From: Hondaea fermentalgiana
Taxonomy: Eukaryota > Sar > Bigyra > Thraustochytrida > Thraustochytriidae
Assembly: GCA_014084085.1 (NCBI GenBank)
Contig: NPFB01000084.1
Location: 409,793-473,792, forward strand
Length of the DNA: 64,000 nucleotides
Reading direction: 5' to 3'
Within the stretch, counting starts at the first letter, position 1. Every line of letters starts with the position of its first letter. The position numbers and the translations under genes are program-made. The notes under the pieces were generated by a model. It saw only the letters and a program-made list of their open reading frames with translations. It did not search any database and had not been told where the DNA came from. Of the stretch, positions 58,276 through 64,000 are shown piece after piece.

Positions 58276-61200
58276 ATGGCCCAGGCGCCGGCGTGCAGCG
58301 GCAGGGGAGATGACTGGGTCGCGGCCGCGGCGCTGGGGAGCGCGTGCACCGGCCCAAGGGCAGCAGTGTCCGGAAAAGAAGAAGAAGGAGGAGGAGGAGG
58401 AGAAGAATTGGAGCACACGTGGCCAGCATGGGCGGAAGCGCCTTCATCGCCGCACTTTGACGCGGCCAAGGACGCTCTCGTTTCGCTGATCCCCGCGCGA
58501 GAATGCGCGCTGGCTTCAGGGCAAATGCTCGTGGCGCGCATACTTGGCAAGGAAGGTATCGAGGCGAGCGTGGAGCTTGTCGAGGCTATTTTGGCGGCAA
58601 AACGGCACATGACCGCGCGTGAGGCTCGAGATTTCCCGCACAAGTTTTCGTGCGTCCGGGTGGCAGACTTGGCGCACGGAAATCTTCAGGACGAAGACCT
58701 GCTCGAGATTTGCTGTGGCGTATTTCCTCGGCTCAAGATCCTCAAACTGCATGGAAATCGCTTGCGCAGTCTGCCGAATCTGTACACGCTTGGATCGCAC
58801 CTTCGCATGCTCGATCTTTCGGCCAATGGACTTGAAAGATTGCCGCACAACGAGTCTGTGTGGGCGCACTTTCGGTGTCTTGGCGTCCTTTTTCTGCACG
58901 ACAATCAGATTACCGAGCCGCAGTCATTGCTGGCACTCGTTTCGTGCCATGCACTGCGGCATCTCACCCTCCGAGGGAATCCTTTGGCGCAGCGCGAGCG
59001 ATATCGTGGGCTTGTACTCGAGCGCGTGCCGCAACTCTCTGCGATTGATGCCTTTGTTGTCGCCGACATGGAGCAGCACGTGTGCGAAGCGTGCTCGCCT
59101 GGACTTTTGCGGGCAAAGGGTTCGCCCTTTGCAAGCCACGCATGCGGCGACCAGCTCAGTTTTACCTTTGCTCTACCACGCACCTTTGCAGGCGGGCTTT
59201 CGTATGCAGGCGCGTATGCGATGAGCCAGGCGATCACAGGTCGCTCGACGAGCACCCTAGAGAGCGCCAAAGATCGTCTCCTTTGGGAGCTAGACACTCA
59301 TTTATACGCGTTGACGCGAGTGCGACGAAAGTCATCTCCAGCAACGAGCATCCAATGCGTGCTGCGGGGCTGGCTGTGTCGACGTGCGGAGCGACGACGA
59401 CGTGGCCGCGAGAGCGGGGCAGCGCGGCGTATTCAAGCACTTTGGCGTGGCTGGGAGCTGCGCGACAGGCTGGAGCGTGATGCGGAGAGCTTGCTGTTGG
59501 ATCTTGCTCCAGACCTGCTTATTCGTCATGATGGTACGCGTGTGGAGCGCCATGGGGTCGCAGCGCGGCGGCGGCGCCAAGGTGGGTCGGAGATCGAGGA
59601 CGAAAAAGCACGGGCCGAGGCGGCTCGGCGTCGGCGACTTTTCAAAGGCGTGGGATCTGTAGAGCAGCAAGCCGCTGTGGCCATTCAGCGTGTGTGGATG
59701 AAACGCGACGTGCGCGCACACCGCGCGGCAAGTGCGACAGTACTTGCCTCCTTTTTCTCCTCGGTGCAGACGTATCGGCGAGGCGCCACAGAGACGCTTC
59801 GACGGCGTGGGTTTTCTGGACAAGACGTCGCTTTTCTTGCGTGCCACCGCGACATTGACCCCGAGGCATTCGAAGCCGTCTTGAAGTTTTCTTGCGCTTA
59901 TGCTTTGCGAGTCGCTGATGCGAATATTGACACGGGGGCCTCGGACACGACATTGGCCGAGTGTTTTCTCGGCAAGAGCGCGCTGGAGGTGCAGCGGGGC
60001 GACTTGAAGGAGAGCTTTTCCTATCTTTCGGGTAAAAGGCGACTCGAGACATCTTTGCAGTCGATGCACGCAAGATGCGCCTCTATGCAAGCCATGTGTG
60101 CGCGCTGGGGCGATGCCGAGGCATGGAATGCCAAGCGAAACAGGTTTTGGCGCGACATTCGCAGACTTGAGGCCTCGATGGCGGTCATGCAAGACAGATT
60201 GACTGTCTTGCATTCGAATCCTCGATCTCTTGCTCACACGTGCTGGTCTCGTGACGCTCGTTTTGCCAAAGTCTCGCGGCGTGTTGCGGGAATCCGCCGG
60301 CCGCCTCGATTGGATGCGATGCTGGCATCGATGCAAGCGCAACGTCACGAGGACGCCAGAGCCGATGTGGTTGAGACGCAACTTTCGCGAAGCCCGCTCT
60401 ACGTGCTATATGGCCCGCTTGCTCAGCCAAGCGTCCTGGCATGGGCCATGCACGCGTTACGTGCGCTCCTGCGGCGCGAAAAGGTCGCGCGTCGCTTGAA
60501 GGTCATCAATGGTCCACTTCTCGCTGCGAAAAAGTCGAGGACGCAGGGAGCCCTCGTGGAGGTTTATCCTGGCGAGAAGGTTTTGCGGGAAGCGGGCGTC
60601 CGTCTTGCGCAGAGTGTATGGCGCGCGTATGCAGCACGCAAGGCGCATAATGTCCAAGCACGAGCCCTTTTGCAGCGCGGGGCAACATGCATTCAGCGTG
60701 CGTGGAGAAGTGCCCCGTTCCGAGCACGAATGGCATTTGTGGAGAGTTTGGCGCAATACTTGCAGAGACTTGACGTGATGACGTACCGCAAGGCGTATTA
60801 TTTGCTCCCGGGCGATGCCACAAACGGAAGCCTGGACTGGGCCAAGAACGGTGCAGACAGTGACGATGCGGACAAGGAAGATGCTGACAAAGACTCTTCG
60901 TTTCGCATAGGGCAGGCACAAGAAGTCCCTACGGAGGAAGCGAACCAGTCGCCGTGCTTGTTCATCGAGGAGTCTGTGCTGCGCGTAATTCGCCGACTCA
61001 AGGGACGCAAACTTTTGCGAAATCCATCAACGTTGATGGCGGCGCAGGAATCGAGTCTCGGGAGTGAGTGCACCTTTAGTTATGCCAACCACCTGCGTTT
61101 ACTGTCGGCACGTAGTAGTCCAACGACCCTTGGACGCGAGGTTCGGGACTCGGCACCAGAGGCTATCGCTTCATCGGATGGCGAAGCTGCCGACTTTTGG

Positions 61201-63213
61201 ATTCGTCCCCCGCCTTGGCACCGCGCGTTTTTAAGGCATGGTGCTGCACACGCCAGGGAAGGTTTTGTGGAGGATACTTTGTTGGAACAGTGCGAAGGAA
61301 ATCGTCCAGGCTTGCTTCGCGTTGGCATTCCAGACTGGATGCACGTAAGTCCAGGACTTCTCGAAGCCACGCAGCGCAATGCGCAAACGTCGAATGCAGA
61401 CCTGTGCCGGATCATTACGCGGGGGGCGATCCTCACATCTGGCGAGCTCGTTGTGCCCCGTGACGGCGCGGCAGGAACAGGAAAATACTTTGAGAAGATC
61501 TCCATGGCACAACGTCTCGCGGATTCGACCTCCACCGAGGAACCAGCGCCCGAGTCAGTGGAAGACTCGCAGACGTTGACATCCGTTGTAAAGACGGGAA
61601 TTGTCCTTGTTCGTCTCAAGTTTCAATCACATGCTGAGGCACGTGCTCGGGCAGCCATGTGCTTTGCCCGCACCTGGCAAGCCCGCACACGAGAGTCACT
61701 CTTTGTCGTCGCCGAACACATGCTCGGCGACGCGTATGGTAAGACTCGGCAGAACCAGACGAGGGTTGCATGGGGCGGTATCCCATCGACTTATACAAGC
61801 ATTATCAAGCGTGTGATTTCCCAGCACGATAGAATCGAGGAGAACGCGCGTCGAGCCCGTGCCGTCCAAACATCATCCGAGTACGCGCACCGTGCAAGCA
61901 CGCTACAGGGTCGCCGCAAGCGTCGATTTGGGCGCCAGACGGGAAATGACGATGGCGACGAGCAGGAAGAGGACGCGGTGGAAGCATGGAAGGAGGAGGA
62001 TGACGGCAACGACGACCCCGTTTCGAATGACGAAGGCGAAGACGAGGTCGCTGCGCAGTTAGCGGAGCAGCTTGCAGCCTTGGACGCTTTTAATTCCACC
62101 TTTTCCATTCGCAAAGGATCGATAAGAAAGCCGCAAAGCGTTTTGAGAGCCCGGAAGCGTCACCCACGGCGCACCAAACCAGCTCAACTTGCTGAACACG
62201 GTCAATTCCTTGCCAGCCTTGATACTTTGCCTCTTCTCGCGCCAACAGGAGAGCGTGTAGGCGTGGTGGCGAGTGCGAAGGGCACTGGGCGTGCACCCAT
62301 CGATGATGTAGGTCAGGATGTAGATGGACTCTGGCCAAAAAGCAGTCCCACCTCGCAGTCGCAATCAGCGGAAGACCACCACCACCACCATCACCTCGAA
62401 GACATTTCTCGAGCTGCCGAGATGGTCCGCATTGAAGGACTTTGGCTCGACTCGCACCTTCGCGCTGCGGATGAGGCGAAGCACAAAAGATTGGTGCGTC
62501 ACGTCAAGCAGCTGCGTGAGAAAGAAAGGGCGCGGCAAGGTGTCAAACAAGCACGTATCTCACAGCACGCAGTTCACCTCGATCGAAATCATATCGGCGA
62601 ACCGTCCCGTCCTCGGTGCACAGAAGCGCCAGTACGGATACAACCACGCAACGAAGACAGTGAGCTTGGGCAAAAGGTACGCCGAGGACGTTTTCTTGTC
62701 GATCGTGTCCCGCGCGTGGTTACCGAGACTTCTGACCGGGCGTTCAGGGCGAAGGAGCGGATGATGTACGACGAAGAGCTGGCTCGCATAACGGAGAGAC
62801 GCGAACAAGTGCAACGAGAGCGCGCGCGGCGCAACGCTCATCGTGAAGAGCGCGAGGAGAGTCTTTTCCAGTCACAAGCTACACTTTCTGTCACCAAGCA
62901 GGAAAGTCGTCGCAAAGCACGCGCGGTCATTTGCGCGCGATCGGAAAAGATGCAAAAGCGCGTAGCTCAGGTGCGGGAGGAGGACGAACGTCGGCGTGAA
63001 CGCATTTTGCACGCGCGCCAGACGAGTGTCCAAATGCGCCAAGAGGATTCAAAGATGGGTCGTCTGTTTCTGCGGATGCGTCAAACTCGTGCGAATGCAG
63101 TTCGGCAGGCCGAGGAGCGCAAGCTGCGAATGCGTGTGCAACATGAAGAGGGACTTCGATCTATCGTGCGTGCTCTGCAAGGTCAAAGCAGGCCGCGACC
63201 TCCAGTGTGCTAA
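58276..63213 (+). CDS. Large LRR and IQ-motif protein (LRRIQ3-like)
   Basis: 1,645 residues. A leucine-rich-repeat domain at about 124-260 (FPRLKILKLHGNRLRSLPNL, LRMLDLSANGLERLP, LGVLFLHDNQI, LRHLTLRGNPLAQRERYRGL) closes with a cap LSAIDAFVVADMEQH, the SDS22/LRRC-like ending shared with LRRIQ3. At least five IQ calmodulin-binding motifs follow: IQCVLRGWLCRRAERR and IQALWRGWELRDR (about 355-395), IQRVWMKRDVRAHR (about 475), AQSVWRAYAARKAHN (about 780) and IQRAWRSAPFRARM (about 805). The last third is disordered and acidic, then a highly charged coiled coil (about 1480-1640, ERREQVQRERARRNAHREER). Proteins of this layout are often axonemal or ciliary, which would fit a flagellated stage; this is inference. 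ATG 58276 is the first ATG; the frame opens earlier at a GTG. Single exon. Confidence 0.82.
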   Translation: MAQAPACSGRGDDWVAAAALGSACTGPRAAVSGKEEEGGGGGEELEHTWPAWAEAPSSPHFDAAKDALVSLIPARECALASGQMLVARILGKEGIEASVELVEAILAAKRHMTAREARDFPHKFSCVRVADLAHGNLQDEDLLEICCGVFPRLKILKLHGNRLRSLPNLYTLGSHLRMLDLSANGLERLPHNESVWAHFRCLGVLFLHDNQITEPQSLLALVSCHALRHLTLRGNPLAQRERYRGLVLERVPQLSAIDAFVVADMEQHVCEACSPGLLRAKGSPFASHACGDQLSFTFALPRTFAGGLSYAGAYAMSQAITGRSTSTLESAKDRLLWELDTHLYALTRVRRKSSPATSIQCVLRGWLCRRAERRRRGRESGAARRIQALWRGWELRDRLERDAESLLLDLAPDLLIRHDGTRVERHGVAARRRRQGGSEIEDEKARAEAARRRRLFKGVGSVEQQAAVAIQRVWMKRDVRAHRAASATVLASFFSSVQTYRRGATETLRRRGFSGQDVAFLACHRDIDPEAFEAVLKFSCAYALRVADANIDTGASDTTLAECFLGKSALEVQRGDLKESFSYLSGKRRLETSLQSMHARCASMQAMCARWGDAEAWNAKRNRFWRDIRRLEASMAVMQDRLTVLHSNPRSLAHTCWSRDARFAKVSRRVAGIRRPPRLDAMLASMQAQRHEDARADVVETQLSRSPLYVLYGPLAQPSVLAWAMHALRALLRREKVARRLKVINGPLLAAKKSRTQGALVEVYPGEKVLREAGVRLAQSVWRAYAARKAHNVQARALLQRGATCIQRAWRSAPFRARMAFVESLAQYLQRLDVMTYRKAYYLLPGDATNGSLDWAKNGADSDDADKEDADKDSSFRIGQAQEVPTEEANQSPCLFIEESVLRVIRRLKGRKLLRNPSTLMAAQESSLGSECTFSYANHLRLLSARSSPTTLGREVRDSAPEAIASSDGEAADFWIRPPPWHRAFLRHGAAHAREGFVEDTLLEQCEGNRPGLLRVGIPDWMHVSPGLLEATQRNAQTSNADLCRIITRGAILTSGELVVPRDGAAGTGKYFEKISMAQRLADSTSTEEPAPESVEDSQTLTSVVKTGIVLVRLKFQSHAEARARAAMCFARTWQARTRESLFVVAEHMLGDAYGKTRQNQTRVAWGGIPSTYTSIIKRVISQHDRIEENARRARAVQTSSEYAHRASTLQGRRKRRFGRQTGNDDGDEQEEDAVEAWKEEDDGNDDPVSNDEGEDEVAAQLAEQLAALDAFNSTFSIRKGSIRKPQSVLRARKRHPRRTKPAQLAEHGQFLASLDTLPLLAPTGERVGVVASAKGTGRAPIDDVGQDVDGLWPKSSPTSQSQSAEDHHHHHHLEDISRAAEMVRIEGLWLDSHLRAADEAKHKRLVRHVKQLREKERARQGVKQARISQHAVHLDRNHIGEPSRPRCTEAPVRIQPRNEDSELGQKVRRGRFLVDRVPRVVTETSDRAFRAKERMMYDEELARITERREQVQRERARRNAHREEREESLFQSQATLSVTKQESRRKARAVICARSEKMQKRVAQVREEDERRRERILHARQTSVQMRQEDSKMGRLFLRMRQTRANAVRQAEERKLRMRVQHEEGLRSIVRALQGQSRPRPPVC

Positions 63214-63676
63214 GCGAAACGAAGCAACGCTCATCTTGTTATTGTAGTATGCAAAGTGAAATGATAAAATTTCAATGGGGCGTTCATGATTGTCGAAAAG
63301 TAAGGGCAACGAAGATGTAGAGCGGATCATTTTAAAAATCGCTCGTGCTTACTATCGGCACGGGTCGTAGTCCCGGAAATGAAAGCGAGGCTGAGGTCCA
63401 CGAACAATCTCTTCGGGCTGCTGCAACCTTTTTTTTTCATGGAAGCGTCTGGCTCACTGTCAGACCCCTTCACTTCTAGTCCTTGAATAGCAAATACTCT
63501 AGGCATAAAACGAAAAAGAATAAAGCAGCATGAAAAAAAGAAAGAAACGAGAAAAAAGAAAGAAGCAGGCCTTGGAAAGAGAAAAAGAAAGAAGCAGGCC
63601 GGATAACGGCCAGCCCAAGTTTTCGTGAGCTGGTGAGCAAGCAGAACAAGAACGCCATCGCGGCGCAGGAGCAGCG
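63214..63676. other. Spacer upstream of the right-edge gene
   Basis: A-rich GAAA tracts (about 63515-63600) precede the next ATG. A minus-strand frame here is low complexity. No other feature. Confidence 0.5.
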
Positions 63677-64000
63677 ATGAAAGAGACGGAAGGCGAGCGC
63701 GAGCGCGAGAGCACACGCGAAAAGGCGTGGCCTGTGCTGCTGCAGGAGTATGAGTCGGCGCACGCGATCCGAGGGGAGATTGATGCAGACCACGAGGTGC
63801 TGAGGAGGCTGGAGGAGATCTTTGCGGAGCGGCGCGCACGCGCGAGCAAGAGGGACGCGAGTCTGCAGCGGATCCCCAGGTTCCATTGGAGGCGCAAAGC
63901 CCTGGAGCAGAGCGACAATCAGGCCCCGGAAACGGCGCAGAGACTCGTGCGACGACTTGCTCGGAGCCAGAGCGCCCAACGCACGAGCGCTGCCAATCTT
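63677..64000 (+). CDS. 5' part of an unknown gene, cut by the window edge
   Basis: An ATG at 63677 opens a frame that stays open through the last base, 108 codons, with no stop. The translation is highly charged and helical: KAWPVLLQEYESAHAIRGEI, then DADHEVLRRLEEIFAERRAR and RIPRFHWRRKALEQS. It starts after an A-rich leader at a distance typical of this region, and the charged helical text is unlike the repeat-driven frames nearby. No family can be named from this fragment; the remainder lies beyond 64000. Confidence 0.55.
   Translation, partial: MKETEGERERESTREKAWPVLLQEYESAHAIRGEIDADHEVLRRLEEIFAERRARASKRDASLQRIPRFHWRRKALEQSDNQAPETAQRLVRRLARSQSAQRTSAANL

Overview
The window is eukaryotic nuclear DNA. 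It is GC-rich and gene-dense, most genes are single-exon, and the spacers are short and full of microsatellites. The gene set suggests a flagellated microbial eukaryote: Arp2/3 subunit 3, prefoldin 2, prohibitin, SLY1, a MYST acetyltransferase, a peroxisomal-type Lon, mitochondrial ketol-acid reductoisomerase, phenylalanine hydroxylase and a giant LRR-IQ protein of the ciliary type. My best guess is a stramenopile of the thraustochytrid kind, from gene style and content only; no rRNA or marker tree is available here. Two runs of exactly 100 N (11977-12076, 41298-41397) are scaffold gaps inside C/G runs.

Layout. 1-9 kb: a two-repeat Myb protein (+), phenylalanine hydroxylase (+), a 39-bp minisatellite, prefoldin subunit 2 (-). 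10-14 kb: a secreted arylsulfatase (-) and a type II membrane sulfotransferase (+), divergent around a gap. 14-22 kb: a very large ER mannosidase with an added MRH lectin domain (-), a PRKRIP1-like splicing factor (+), ARPC3 (-), a possible small membrane protein (-) and a two-exon prohibitin (-). 23.8-33 kb: a surface-glycan block with two tandem PGAP4-like membrane glycosyltransferases (+), a 1,208-residue methyltransferase/GT2/GT4 fusion (+) and a four-helix membrane protein (-). 34-45 kb: Lon (+), a coiled-coil protein (-), reductoisomerase (+), a secreted Cys-rich protein (-). 45-64 kb: a RAD5-type HIRAN-SNF2-RING helicase (-), a three-exon Dad2-like small protein (+), a small coiled-coil protein (-), SLY1 (+), a kelch propeller (-), a spliced membrane-anchored methyltransferase-Nudix fusion (+), an Esa1/Tip60-type acetyltransferase (-), the LRR-IQ protein (+) and the 5' end of one more gene (+) cut by the window edge.

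Themes. Several genes serve the secretory pathway and glycan metabolism: ERAD mannose trimming and reading, GPI/glycan transferases, sulfation and desulfation, ER-Golgi SNARE control. Three products join domains that usually sit on separate proteins (MRH+GH47+PA; methyltransferase+GT2+GT4; methyltransferase+diphosphoinositol-type Nudix). Four introns could be inferred; all are GT-AG, with CTAAC or CTGAC upstream of the acceptor. Gene starts were set at ATG codons; several longer open frames that begin at GTG or TTG were shortened.
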